Of a DNA stretch of 64,000 nt, positions 1 to 11,829 are shown one piece after another. This DNA is from Pseudeuparius sepicola (Eukaryota > Arthropoda > Insecta > Coleoptera > Anthribidae): contig OY987298.1 of assembly GCA_963920635.1 (NCBI GenBank), positions 141,210,257 to 141,274,256 on the forward strand. The letters are read 5' to 3'. The position numbers and the translations under genes were made by a program. The notes under the pieces were generated by a model. The model was not told where the DNA came from, ran no database searches, and saw only the letters and a program-made list of their open reading frames with translations. Positions within the stretch are counted from its first letter, which is position 1. Each line of letters starts with the position of its first letter.

Positions 1-1755
1 TTTCCATACATTTCCTTAAGAAAAGCGAGTCTAAAAAGCAAGCAAGAGTATTTGGTACCTTTTGGTTTGAAATGAAGTCCATGGCTAGTTGTCGTGTAAG
101 TAAGCATAAAACGCATTCGATTTTTCAGTTTCATCTTTATATGGAGGACTAGGTTCGCTTTGGAGCTATAAACAAAATTTTCTATTTTCATTCTTGCATA
201 CGTTACAAAATACTCTTCCAAAATAATATCTAGAATTTTCGCTTCTTCAGCTGGTTGATCAGATCATCCCATAATTCCAAAATGGTGTTTATTCTTCTGC
301 AATTCACCTAATGGTTTGTGCAGTGGGCATACCATTTTCTTCATGTGCATGGAAGTTTCATGTTATCACAAACAAATCTACCTAAAAGCTGTGTTAATAG
401 GATAAAACTACTAAATACTGGACGCAAAGATAATTCGTTACCGTAAAAAGAAGGCAAATCGTAATAAAATTTGGGACATTTTAAACGTCAGTAACTGACA
501 TACCAATAACCACAGGATACCCCCCTATAACCTATAATAAGTCGCCATTTTTTTTTGTCGAGTGGCGCCACCCCAGTCCGTAAACAACAATGAAATATGA
601 CGTCATGCTCGGGTCTTTAATATAGTGTCGGAACAGCCTGGACCGAAATTTCAACAAAACAATTACCTTCTACACTCTTTCAAACTAAATGCAAGTGGCG
701 CGTAAACATTTACACGATGGAAGCATGTGAACAATTCTGAGGGCTAATACGAGGCAGGGCCGCATTTAAGACGATCTCTATGAATTTTATGATATAAAAT
801 ATTAAAATAATATGCCCCAGTATTAAGAACTTTAAAAACAGACTTTTATGGCACACCTAGTCATTCACTTACCTGCAAATTTCTACTATTAATACAAATT
901 GTACCTCCAACAATTAATACCTAAACAGCGAAAGAATTATATCGGAAAAAATAAAGGTCCACTTACGACTCAGTACACCTCTGAAAACAAACACCGACTC
1001 GCTGCACTCGCCCGCCGGGTCAGATTTTATTGCCGGCTAGCCAATTGCAAGCCGATCACGTGCGTATCGCTCTCTAGCCATGCAACAACTTGTGTTTATG
1101 TTTCACTTGCGTTTAGTTTGAATAGAGTTTAAAACTAAATTTTGAAAAAACTTTTTGACACCCGTAACGGGTGCAGGGTTTTTCTACAAATTAAACAGAA
1201 CAAACAAAACATTATTGAATTATTATCTAAGGGATTTCGGGATTTGTCCACTTGCAACATTACCACATTACAAATAGTTGTGTGGCGAAAATCATTAAAT
1301 GCGAGACAATCGACAAAACAGGATGTTCAAAATTAACCAAATTTATGAAATATCCCAATTTATAAATAAGTATACTAAAATCAAATAAGTATGACGTTTG
1401 GCGTAAATAGAAGTACGTGTTCGATGACGTTCCGCGAAACAAGGTGATTGGTCAATAGGCCATAAAATATCAGCGCGCTTGGCAACAGGGTCGTACTCGA
1501 TCGCAAAAGTGTATTTATGCGGTTTTATCTTGTTGTTTTCAGATATTTAGACACTGCCACAATAATTGTATCGATGTTTTGAACCATTTTAATAAAGCCA
1601 ATAAATTTTTCCACAAATATTTTGACACAAACAATAATTGTAAAAGTAAAATTAAATAAAGATCGTGCCTCTGTGCGACTCTGGTGAATATCTCACGCAC
1701 GTGCTTTATGTTTAGGTACATCAGATTTGTTTGATTTCAGTATAGGTATTTTTCT
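1..1755. other. AT-rich intergenic DNA, no supported gene
   Basis: I see no convincing gene here. Short open frames at about 0.9-1.7 kb are of random length and lack recognisable motifs. A CpG-containing stretch lies near 970-1085. No paired inverted repeats or retroelement motifs were recognised. Confidence 0.5.
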
Positions 1756-1945
1756 CTACACGTTTTGAATGCCCTGAAGGTATTTCATGGCGATTAAACC
1801 ACATTTAGTAATTTTAGGCGCAGAAAATAAAACGCCATTTACAATTTTCTTGAATTTGTTTTTCATCGATTTGTCGATAAGGTTGGTAGACATGAATGAA
1901 ATCATTTTCAGAGCACCGGTGGCACCTGTGCACATGCGAGCGCTG
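1756..1945 (-). CDS. possible terminal coding exon, unidentified
   Basis: On the minus strand an open frame ends in TAG at 1756-1758. Its tail reads ...STNLIDKSMKNKF... and ...CGLIAMKYLQGIQNV, and it uses G/C-ending codons more than the surrounding DNA does. Upstream on the minus strand (near 1940-1965) a pyrimidine-rich run ends in CGCGCAG, a plausible splice acceptor, so this could be the last exon of a host gene. I do not recognise the family. No polyadenylation signal was identified. A chance open frame is equally possible. Confidence 0.2.
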
Positions 1946-2451
1946 CGCGAAGACAAGCAGGTTGTTCGTTTGAAATTAAATAAATTCTTCCTATACAGGA
2001 ATACACGAATGCTGTAACAAGATATCGCGGAATACCATTTCTACTATTCCAGGAATCCTGGACAGCCTCGGGGTTTCCAATTCATTATTTATGATAAAAA
2101 TTTAATAAGTTACTGCACGCATAATTAAGCACGAGACTTCTACCTGCATGGCGGTTCGGCCGCTGTAGAGAAAAGAGTTGAGATTTTGAAGAAGCAGTCT
2201 ATTTTTGCAATAGAGGAAAACGTGCTTCAACCCTATCCCCATTACAACTGCTATCCTTTGTGCATATACTTATTACTACAGTGGTAATTTAACTATTGCA
2301 GTATAATAATGTATCGAGTGTGAGTGTGGCAATGAAAGTATCACTCGATCTAGCTGATTGAAAACTGCGCCAAATTCGCTGTTTCTATCTTGCATTTATT
2401 TCGTTAAGACCTTTATTTAAAGCGGTTTTATGATTGTACTTAGATCGCAGC

Positions 2452-3609
2452 CGAGGCCAACGATAAAGACAGGCCACGGCGCGAACGCATAATCGCGTAG
2501 TCACGTGCCAACTTAGTCCTATATAATAAAAGGCATTTTTGGAAAGAACAAATTTCGTAACAATTTGGCGAGTTCTCTTTCATCTATTACATTATTGGTT
2601 TTGTGCATCCAGGCTTTCTCTAATTATTTTTTTTTTTCAAAATTTTAAACCTGCCTCAGCTGTTTTGGGTTGCGAGTTAAACGGCACTGCACTTAAATAT
2701 TGTTGGCACATTCTCAAAAATTGTTGGGACAGCACCTTCCCTTAGCTTAGGTGATATTCTCCATAGGTATTTTCATCCCACGACACATTTGTCCACTTTA
2801 ATTGTTTCGCTTTCTTGAAAATGTGTTAGCCACACATACTTAAGGGTTTTTTAGAAATTAAATCTCAATTGGAATTTGACGAATCCATTTTCAACCTGGG
2901 GCAACGCAAAAGCAAATGTAGTTATGGTGACATTTTCTGCCTGGCTTTTCTAATATGTATAAATATAATATAAACAGACCCAATATTTGGCATTTAGGTT
3001 ATTTTTTACCAAATAAAAATGAAAACTCATCTCAATATACTGTAAATATTGACGAGTTCTCAGTTGATTGGCAGCGTGAAAGGCCGAATAGGAACCGTAT
3101 CAGGGCGTGGGTCGACAACGAAAATCCTCGAGTACGTTACAACACTGATTTATTTCGCACAAGGTGAATGGTGAATACGAAATACACAAACCCGAACGTG
3201 GTCAACGGGAACGGCTTCCAGCCACCCGGACCGTCTAAACTTGCGGATCTCCCGTAAGCAGTTCACCCGTCTGTGTCTCAGGCTCCACTCTCCATTCCGG
3301 GGGGAGAATTTCCCTTACAACGCTTATGCGTCGCGTCGGCGCGAGCGGCACCAATACTCCTGGACGGAACGGCTCCCACCCAGAGGCCATAATAACACAT
3401 GGGCGGTTCTCCTCGGCCAGCACTCACGCGCACTAAACACAAACTTGTTTCTAATATATAAACTAAGTCGTTTAAAAACACTTTAAACATTTAAAACTAC
3501 TCAAAACCCAAGCTGCCGCTTTCAGTTATGTGACAAATGACATGTAACGTCGGACCAAGATGGTCACGTGATTTTTGTGCGCCATGGCCTGTCTTTATCG
3601 TAGGCCTCG
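2452..3609. mobile_element. Mutator-like (MULE-type) element with 9-bp target duplication
   Basis: The 1158-bp segment is bounded by inverted repeats starting CGAGGCC(A/T)ACGATAAAG and continuing imperfectly for about 70 bp, including CACGTG on both sides. It is flanked by an exact 9-bp direct repeat GATCGCAGC at 2443-2451 and 3610-3618. Long terminal inverted repeats with a 9-bp target duplication are characteristic of the Mutator superfamily; that assignment is inference. No transposase is recognisable, so the copy is non-autonomous. The interior holds a GC-rich block near 3180-3440 unlike its AT-rich flanks. Confidence 0.7.
3180..3440. other. GC-rich cargo inside the Mutator-like element
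   Basis: This block is markedly richer in G, C and CpG than the rest of the element. Both strands stay open for 60-80 codons, as expected for GC-rich DNA, so coding is not demonstrated. A motif like GGGTGG(G)AGCCGTTCC occurs twice on the minus strand, near 3190-3230 and 3360-3390. It could be a captured host gene fragment, as happens in Pack-MULEs, or an element promoter. I do not recognise the peptide. Confidence 0.3.
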
Positions 3610-3907
3610 GATCGCAGCCAAGCGAGGTCACGTGACATTAGGAGTTCCATACCATTGCATACGTTTACCATTTCTTCACTTGTAAAATAGTGTAGGAAGA
3701 ATACGAGACATTGGAATTATTGTCAATATTTTATTTGGGTCAATTTAGGCACTCAAGGTTAAAAAATATTAACAACAAAATGCCTAACTTAACCTAATAA
3801 TAAAAAAATGTTACAAAACACTGCTGTTTAAGTTTTTAATTTTTTAATTTTTCTAATACTATCTCCTTGGGAGCCTGATGGTTTATTTGATAATGAATCA
3901 TTCTATA

Positions 3908-4257
3908 GTCTATCCAAGATACAGCGGCAGTAGATATAAACAAAGTCACATGACCGCCTTGCGATCGATTATCTGGGTCGGACTAATATGAGATTCCAAG
4001 TTGCATGTAATTCTCAACTAATTCTTTTAGAAGTTCTAAAATGTGTGTTTCCTTAAATTAAGTAGCAAAATAAATTTACAGAATATACTGCTCGCGATCC
4101 GATCTAAAATATGCAGGAAACTCGACTGAGGGAAGAGCCGGCCCTGCATTCTGCTCGCCGCGTAAACACTTGACATTATATGACGGCCAGACCAATAAGA
4201 GAATAGGTCACGTGGTGGCCAATGTTTTGATCCACTGCCGCTGTATCTTGGATAGAC
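3908..4257. mobile_element. small foldback element (MITE)
   Basis: The ends form an inverted repeat: GTCTATCCAAGATACAGCGG on the left is matched by its complement on the right, about 25 bp per arm. The element is about 350 bp with no coding capacity, and the interior contains CACATGAC and CACGTGG. Superfamily unknown. Confidence 0.65.
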
Positions 4258-4339
4258 TTTAGACGTATCGCTTTTGGTTACAATTGGAAATTAGTGAACC
4301 CTATTCTATTGCAGAAAAACTGCATCCCCCGAAAAGATA

Positions 4340-4740
4340 TCTCCAGCTGCGCCGCTGTATCTCCTAATTGGCTCTGGCCAATAATACACGAAACATGCGG
4401 GGCCCCCCCAGTAGACGCGAGCGAGACCGGCAGAGGCGGCTATTTTTTCCTTGCAACATGGAGACGGCAAATTATTACATCAATTAGGTTAGGCGGCCTT
4501 GCCAATAACGAGGGCCGCCGATGAAAAAGTGCGGATAGTGTACTGGTTTTCTGTGTGTGTGCGAGCGGCGCTCGTCTTCTTCTTGTTGTTCCGACAGAAG
4601 AATTCGAACGAGAAGAACGCACGCGTAAATACGTGTCTATTAATAATAACTACTTCCACAACGCGATTTTTGCCGTGTCTCGCAGTAATGCTAAAATTGG
4701 ATTCTTCGAATTTCGATTAATTCGTAGGCAAGGAGGCAAG
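4340..4740 (+). promoter_or_regulatory. CpG-rich promoter-like island with paired CCAAT boxes
   Basis: This stretch is richer in CpG than its surroundings. It carries opposed CCAAT motifs, ATTGG at 4367-4371 and CCAAT at 4378-4382, which together form a palindrome ATTGGCTCTGGCCAAT. A GC-rich block with two open frames follows. In insect genomes CpG-rich patches often mark unmethylated promoters, so this could be a promoter plus 5' exon. No transcript feature confirms it, and it could be part of an older repeat. Confidence 0.25.
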
Positions 4741-5037
4741 CTGACCAGATTCAGATGCATTCTGATGGAACGAATCATCACTAAAGGGGCTAAATATCTG
4801 TTAGTTGTCCAATAAACAAGGTGTTTCTATAAATTATGCTACCAACGTAATATAACAGATAAAAAATGTCATTTCTATAAACAAATGCATAATAAGAAAA
4901 ATAAAGTTACAGGGTGATAAAAGTACAGTTTAAAGAACTTATTTTTGGCAATATCTTCTACAGAAGTTGTAGGTACAATTCAAATGAAACTTGGTTAGTA
5001 ACTGAAGTGCAACAATTTTGTGTAAAATCAATTTTCT

Positions 5038-5251
5038 TGAAATCGGCAGTAAAGTGTCCCAAAATCGTCATTAAAAACACAGAAATCGTACAATAATGGG
5101 CAACATTATTGTACGTGGTTTATTTGCCTCGGCCAGAGGCCTCGGCAACTAAATTCCACATGAGTCATAAAAAGTTGAACTTCAGTGCCTTGGTACATAA
5201 ATAACTATTCTTGAAATCGGCAGTAAAGTGTCCCAAAATCGTCATTAAAAG
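5038..5251. repeat. direct repeat around a hairpin module
   Basis: A 39-bp sequence beginning TGAAATCGGCAGTAAAGTGT occurs at about 5038-5076 and again at about 5213-5251. Between the copies lies a palindrome-rich module containing GCCTCGGCCAGAGGCCTCGG. A second copy of that roughly 100-bp module is at 5716-5815, preceded by its own inverted arm at 5691-5715, so it can fold into a long hairpin. No gene is predicted. Confidence 0.6.
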
Positions 5252-5824
5252 CTCAAAAATCGGCACTGAAGTAGCCCATTATTGTACGATTTTTTCAATA
5301 AGTAGGCCTTGGCGAGATGTAAACATCAAACGTCAGACGCGGAGAAATCGCCCGTCAAAAGTGACCAAATATTCAAAACTCGGCCGATAAAGGCCCATTT
5401 AACTTTTGGTACTCATTGCGAAATTGTTTCCTATAGAAGCGCAATCCTTCAGTATACATATTTTAGTAAATTTGAATATCAATAGACTTGTTGTGCAGGC
5501 TGCACAAGAAGCGGCAGTTTGGTTTTTCTGTACGAAGATGCCGTGTTGTCTTACTTGACCTAGGTATAGAGCGATCGTCAAAGTCAAGCAACGCCGCGCG
5601 TAGTCGGTTCATGGACGGGTGATCCCTTATTATTATTTTATTGCCTAATAAAACATTTTTTTTCCGATTTAAAAAAAAATATAGTATGTACCTCGGCACT
5701 GAAGTTCTTTTTATGACTCATGTGGTTTATTTGCCTCGGCCAGAGGCCTCGGCAACTAAACTCCACATGAGTCATAAAAAGTTGAACTTCAGTGCCTTGG
5801 TACATAAATAACTATTATTCTCAT

Positions 5825-6500
5825 CGCCCCTCGGTGGAGGGGCGGGGTAGCACAATGGGTTTTATACTCATAACTTTTTTGAGGTTATCTTTTTGGTCTC
5901 GCAGGTTCATCATTTTAGTGCATCTTTTTATTTTGCAACAAAAGGGTACTCTTGTTTCATAACGATAAAATCAACCGTTTGCATTGAAATTGGCAAAATA
6001 TGCCCCAAAACAAATTCGAAAAATAAAATTATCGCCTACCACATTTAAATGTTTTACAGATGAATTGTACGTTCAAAATTAAGAAAAAATGCCTAATGGG
6101 TATTGAGTAAAACATCACTGGTTTTCCTGAAATATGGATTTCAAAATTTTGTTGAGTTCAATCCGTTCCATTCCATTTTGAAAGCGAAAATTTTTTGATA
6201 CATAGTTTATAGGGAATTCTTTTTCATTTTAAATGGTACAATTATTTTGTAAAATTTGAAAGCGGTATAGTAGAAAATTTTATTTTTCGAATTTTGGTGT
6301 TAACAGGTAGTGTTTTGAGGCACATTTGGCCTATTTCTACTCAAACAGTTGATTTTATCGTTATGAAACAAGAGTGCTCCTTTATTGCAAAATAAAAAGA
6401 TGCACTAAAATATTAACCTGCGAGACCAAAAAGATAACTTATTAAGATAAGTTGAGTTATGAGTATAAAACCCATTGTCCTACCCCGCCCTTCCACTGGT
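5825..6500. mobile_element. foldback element nested in the 4.8-6.8 kb palindrome
   Basis: The left arm (near 5850-5985, with TTTTTGGTCTCGCAGGTTCA) is complementary to the right arm (near 6350-6475). The arms are over 100 bp and the element is about 675 bp. A related copy lies at 27348-27925, which shows this is an independent mobile family. Non-coding. Confidence 0.65.
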
Positions 6501-6789
6501 CGATGGAAATAAATTGTTTTTACACAAAATTGTTGCACTTCAGTTACTAAAGAACTGCACCAAGTTTCATTTAAATAGCATAACTTCTGTAGAAGCGTTG
6601 ACTGAAACGAATATTTCAGTCAACGGTAGAAGTTATTGCGATAAAGATGTTTTTCAAACTATACATTTATTACCCTGTGACTTTCTTACCATGCATTTTC
6701 GGACCCATGTTTATAGGGAACTTTTTGTTCAAAATGACATTTTCTACCTGTCACAATACGTTGGCACCATAATTTAGAAACACCCTGTA

Positions 6790-7163
6790 TATGGGATAGT
6801 ATTGATTCGAAGCCACCCATTCTTGTAAACCCAAAGGGCAAAACATCATTATAATGCATCTAACAAGTTAGAAATTAGATATACCTACTTACAGATGGTA
6901 AAAGCCAGATCAGCATTGGTAGTTTTCCGACCTGTATAGGTACAGTCTGACAAATAAAATCTGCATCATCATAAGGGGAAAATTTTAGTTTGTAAAACTA
7001 TTTAGAATTTTACATTGGCAGCACTGGCAGCAGTTTGTTTGTGCTTGTTCAAGAATATAAAATAATAATGATGCATGCATAAGCGCTCACGTCACTTGCG
7101 TAACTGTCAAATTTGACATTTAACAAAAAATCTTATGCATCGCAACTTCTTTGTCGAAATCTT
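6790..7163. other. intergenic DNA without a recognised feature
   Basis: The stretch is AT-rich with a weak CACTGGCAGCAG repeat near 7015-7035. Nothing else was recognised. Confidence 0.4.
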
Positions 7164-7938
7164 TAAATAAAGAATCCCAGGAAGGAGTCAAAGCTCTATG
7201 TGCAGTAAAAAATACGTGAAACGGAAATCGCCCTGTGTAGTAACCAAGTTTTGACACAATATCTGACACGGTGATATAGGTGTCAGTAGGTGGTATTTAG
7301 ATACTTTTTCGAGTTGTTAAGGCGGATTTATAAACTCGACGTTTGCGTTGGCGCTCGCCGATGCCGTTTGCGTCGAATATTCAATCCCAATATTTTACGT
7401 GTAACCATTTTATAAACGCCGTCGAACGTTGCCGTCTGCGTCCGATGCCGTCCGAGAGATAAACTAATTTCATCTCTCACGTTCCGTCGTTCACATTTCT
7501 GGACGCAAACTGCGAAGGTCACCGTCAACTTCGAGCGCCAACGCAAACGTCGCGTTTATAAATCCACCTTTATGCTTAGCTTGTGCGGCTTGTGGCACTT
7601 CCCTTACCGCCAAAACTAAAATGTTTGAGGGTAATAATCCAACGGTAAGTAATTTTGCAATTTAAGTTCAATTTTGAGGCCATGCACCAAAGTGGCTTAG
7701 GCGTTTGTGTAAGTACCTACTTCTTCATAATTGGAAATTTAAAATTAGAATTGCTATATTATGAAGGATTCCGAAACTTAAAGACATAAACGTGCCTTAT
7801 AATGTTTTGCCTGTATTGTATGTACTGATTTCGCGAAAAATGAGGATTTCTGCCTCGATTAGTTTGTCGCCACTGTAAAAATCGTCCCGGTCGAGCGTTA
7901 AGCCCAAATTTGCTCCTTCCTGGGGTTCTTTATTTAAA
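7164..7938. mobile_element. inverted-repeat element; unoccupied relative of the 59 kb site
   Basis: The ends are TTAAATAAAGAATCCCAGGA on the left and its near-complement TCCTGGGGTTCTTTATTTAA on the right, about 25 bp per arm. The left half (7164-7290) is also found around 58974-59026 and 61175-61255, where a 2.1-kb pogo-like element interrupts it. Here the corresponding position (AAATACGTGAAACGG, about 7211) is uninterrupted. A smaller CpG-rich foldback element sits inside at 7319-7570. No coding capacity. Confidence 0.65.
7319..7570. mobile_element. CpG-rich foldback MITE with GGTGGATTTATAAAC ends
   Basis: The left arm AAGGCGGATTTATAAACTCG and the complement of the right arm (AAGGTGGATTTATAAACGCG) match over about 38 bp, including GACGTTTGCGTTGGCGCTCG. 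The element is about 250 bp and unusually rich in CpG. The flanks are TTAA-like on the left and TTTA-like on the right. It is nested inside 7164-7938. The open frame on the minus strand follows from composition and is not a gene. Confidence 0.65.
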
Positions 7939-8930
7939 AGTTTCCCTTACTTATAATTCTTTATCCGTGTACTAATTTTTACGAGCTTACAACAACGTTA
8001 ATTTTTGTGTGATTTTTAAAATTATTAGATACCTTCAAATTTCTTTTACACCAATTCGTAAGATCCTTTATTTAAAAAAAAAAACATTGTGCGAATAGTT
8101 AACGAAAGTTGTTATGATCTATGAGTTTTTTTTATTTTGACAGTTAAAAGTGTGGTTAAAAAAATAAAAAAATTACACTAACGTGGACGTACTGTGGAAG
8201 TGTAGATTGAGAATATCCAATATTACGATCATTTTTGAAACACTCTAGGATTGTGATCATGGAAATTATTATTATTATTATTTGGAACATAAAATTGATC
8301 GCTTTCCTACCAATATAAAAATATCTTGTTATATTGATTAATCTGATAATCAAGCAAAATACTCCATTATGCACTGAAAATTGCAGTGTTCTAGCAAAAT
8401 TAACTGAGGGGTCCCTACAGAAGAAGTATCTACTTTCAATTAATTGTGTCCAGATGGTTGGAGTGATAAATTGCACAATCTCTGGTTGAATTATCGGTCA
8501 ATACGTTAAGATAAGAGTCATTTGCGGCATCTTTATTATTATCCTTCGGATCGTTTTAGCAGATGAATGTGCAAAACGTTGCTAAATTAATATGCAAAAT
8601 AATGACCAATGTTACTTTATCCTCCAATTTTGATTCATTACCGCGCTATATAGAAGCGACGATTTAAAACAAATAAGCGTAGCTACATTTTCTGTGATAT
8701 TATTCACTACAATTGATTATATTGTACCTATACATATATTTATCTACCTCAGCTATTTTTATACTCGGCATTTTGAAAAGGCGAATATTTTCGTTATTGT
8801 ATACTTTTTAGGCATCTAGACAGAGAGAGAAAGTAAACATTTATAAAATGATACCTAACTCGCAAATATCTGTGATTGATGTTTCTATACATATGTTTCT
8901 ATGTTTCTATGGACCGGAAATTAGTGTATA
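7939..8930. other. AT-rich intergenic DNA
   Basis: No gene or paired repeat was recognised. A minus-strand open frame of 106 codons (8156-8476) is low-complexity, rich in Ile and Phe, and lacks motifs. I regard it as chance. Confidence 0.4.
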
Positions 8931-9126
8931 CCATGGGCGTCATTTTGGCCAACCCGCCGAAATTTTTAAACAATATTTTGATTTTTTACAAAATATTATG
9001 TAGGTACAGTGTCTTCACGAGAAAACTACGACCCCAGTATTATTTCCCTAATTTTTGCAGATAGAAAAAAAAGTTTTATATAAAAGTTGGAAGGTACGGG
9101 CTTTAGAAAGGGAGACTTGTGGTTTA

Positions 9127-10627
9127 TACAGGGTGTATCGTAAAAGTGGGACAAAATATATTTTTTGTTTTAATAATAAACATCCTTTTGGATATTTTAA
9201 AAGAGCTAATTTTTCTGATTGCAACGATATACAGGGTGTTATTTAAGTACGTAGCCAAACTTCAAGGGATGATTCTTTGAGTGATTTTATATAAACATAG
9301 GTCCGTTATCGCTTCGTTTTCAAGATACAGGGTGTCAGACTTTTAAAAAAATATATTTTTTTCAACAACATCTTAATACTCCTTTAGCCGATTTTTCTGA
9401 AATCTGGCAGTGTTATTCATGGTAGAGAGGGGTTAATTTAGCCCTAAGTAGATTAAGTAGATATAAAAGTTTTAAAAAAGCCAGTGGCGCACATTTTCTT
9501 TTTCTCATAAATTTTGGTTAAGGGATGCCACTCGACTTGATAATAATTGCAATCTACTTTTATATTTTTTTCACATTAAGCAACTAAGAATACAAGTTTT
9601 TAGCCTCTTGAATCATGTTCGTATCTTGCTTCGTTCTCGAGAAAGCAGCAATGCAACAACAAAGCAATGACATGCAATAAAGTGGTTTTTATTTTTTTTC
9701 TCCCGAAAAGAAGCCAGATACGAAAAAAAATTCAAGAGACCAAAAAGTTGTATTCTTAGTTCCTTAATGCGAAAAACATATAAAAGTATTAAAAAAGTGA
9801 GTGGCGTACATTTTTTCTTCAAAAATATTGGTCACGGTACCCCCCTAGGACGCCACTGGATTTAATAATTTGAATCTACTTAGGGCTAAATTAACCCCTC
9901 TCTACCGTAAATAACACTGCCAGATTTCAGCAAAATCGGCTGAAGGATTATTAAGATGTTGTTGAAAAAAATATATTTTTAAAAAAGTTTGACACCCTGT
10001 ATCTTGAAAACGAAGCGATAACGGACCTATGTTTATATAAACTTTTCCTCTTAAAATTACTCAAAGAATCACCCCTTGAAGTTTGGCTACGTACTTAAAT
10101 AACACCCTGTATATAACATGTTGATATTTGCGTTTCCCTTTAGCAAGTTATGTGGACCTAAATGCGGAGATCCCAGTTAGGCCATGAAATTATGTGGGAT
10201 TTTTGATAGTTATGCTAGAATATCCCTTCTTTACTTTAGGAAATCAAAATAACAACAAAATGGCAATAAATATTCAATATCCATCATTTTTGCTTTTTCG
10301 ACTATCCAGGATGTAAGTATACTTAAAAAAACTGGTGTGATGAAATTTTTAAAATTTATTGGCATTTTGTTGTTATTTTGATTTAGGTACTAAAGCAAGT
10401 AAGAGATAATCTAGCATAACTATCAAAAATCCGATTTATTTTATGGCTAACTGCGATCTCTGAAATGATTTTTTTGTAAATTTAGATTCACATAACTTGC
10501 TAAAACGAAACGCAAATATCAATATGTTACATATAGGTAGTTGCAGTCAGAAAAATTATCTCTACAGGATCTTTATCTCTACAGGATGTTTATTAAAAAA
10601 AAACAATCCCACGATACACCCTTTGTA
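9127..10627. mobile_element. foldback element, ends TACAGGGTGTATCGT
   Basis: The left end TACAGGGTGTATCGTAAAAG pairs with the decayed right end ...CCCACGATACACCCTTTGTA. It lies inside the CCATGGGCGTCA element and contains another foldback element at 9230-10110. Non-coding. TA at both edges fits Tc1/mariner-type insertion, as inference. Confidence 0.6.
9230..10110. mobile_element. foldback element, ends ACAGGGTGTTATTTAAGTAC
   Basis: Left arm ACAGGGTGTTATTTAAGTAC at 9231; the right arm is its complement ending at 10110. The arms are long (more than 300 bp with gaps) and contain a second inner box, ACAGGGTGTCAGAC near 9332 and its complement near 10000. A second copy of the family is at 59382-60380. 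Non-coding; several short frames near 9.6-9.8 kb are by-products of the arms. Confidence 0.75.
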
Positions 10628-10649
10628 AACCCTTGTCCAGAACTGGGCA

Positions 10650-11702
10650 GATCTATTTAAAAAAGATCGTTTTAAAGATCTAAGATCTAAGATCGCGATC
10701 TTGATTTTAGATCTATATCTTTTTTGTTTCACTAAAAAACTATCTTTTTAAAAATATTGTTTCAAAAAGATCTGATCTTTGATCTTAATTTTATGATCTT
10801 AGATCATTTTAAAGATCTAAGTTCGTTTAAAAGATCGAAGTTCGTTTTAAAGATCTAAGATCGTTTTAAAAGATCTAAGATCGTTTTAGAGATCTAGGAT
10901 TGTTTTAAAGATCTAAGATCTTTAAAAGGATCTAAGATCGTTATAACGATCTAAAATCTTTTCCTAATTTGTTTTTGTTCGTTTTTGAAACGTTTCTGTG
11001 ATTTTTTTATATAAAATTATGTTTTATTTTTGAAGAATAAAAAAAGTGCACTAGGTTGTTGTAGGAATAAGAGTTTTGGTTTTTATATCTACATATTTGT
11101 AAAATATGTTCTCATTTTGACCTCAATAATTGTTGTAGTAGCTAAAGTGCAAATACCTAATTGTCAGAATTCGCGAAAATGACAAATAATATAAACACAC
11201 TGACGTACATTTTACCTACAACTATAAGAACCTATTTTGAGGTCAAATTTAAATGAACGCTTTATGTTAATTTGTATTTTATTTTCAATTATCTATTTCT
11301 CAAAATTCCGAATTAAATTGCATAAATAATCGGTGAACACGTTTTTACAAGAAAAGTCTAATTCTCCATAGGTATATCAACTGATAGATTACGTAACCAG
11401 TTCAGTTAGAGTAGTAACTTTACGTAACTAGTTACGTAAAATTTTACTTTACACGACTAGTTACGTAAAACTGGACGTATCATCACTTGCTCAGGTTTTG
11501 AAAGATGTCACTTTATACTTTATACTATGTCAAAATTAGGAAAAGTACCTATTTATAGCTATATCTATTAACTATACATATAATATCATGCATTTTGTTC
11601 AAAGATCTTAGGTCATTTAGAGGATCATAGATCGTTTAGAAGATCTTAGATTGTTTAGAAGATCTTAGATCGTTTATAAGATCTTAGATCGTTCAAAAGA
11701 TT
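10650..11702. repeat. AAGATCTAAGATCGTTTTA-type low-complexity repeats
   Basis: Irregular repetition of GATC-containing words (AAGATCTAAGATCG and variants) occurs at about 10650-10975 and resumes at 11600-11702 at the end of the CCATGGGCGTCA element. The segment between is ordinary AT-rich sequence. The repeats probably belong to the element's subterminal regions. Confidence 0.6.
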
Positions 11703-11829
11703 GACGCCCATGGTGTATACAAACCTGTTTGAAGGCTTATATCGTAGAGATTTATGCGACGGAAATATTTTATTTGAACTTTTCGACTTATAAACAAAAA
11801 ACAAACAGTGTTTTACGTGGACCACCAGC

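Larger units (their letters stand above)
4815..6789. mobile_element. nested palindromic element with CAGGGTGTTT-type ends
   Basis: The left end (CAAGGTGTTTCTATAAATTA) pairs with the right end (complement of ...AATTTAGAAACACCCTG). Further inward, the segment around 4910-5030 pairs with 6495-6605. The termini resemble other CAGGGTG elements in the window, some of which carry mariner-like transposase tails, so a Tc1/mariner-related origin is plausible. The interior contains a separate foldback element (5825-6500) and a duplicated hairpin module. No intact transposase is present. Confidence 0.6.
8931..11713. mobile_element. 2.8-kb element with CCATGGGCGTCA ends and 6-bp duplication
   Basis: The left end CCATGGGCGTCA (8931-8942) is exactly complementary to the right end TGACGCCCATGG (11702-11713). 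The sequence TGTATA flanks it directly on both sides (8925-8930 and 11714-11719), a likely 6-bp target duplication. Nested CAGGGTG foldback elements and GATC-rich low-complexity DNA occupy most of the interior. No transposase was recognised, and 6 bp is not diagnostic, so I leave the superfamily open. Confidence 0.6.
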
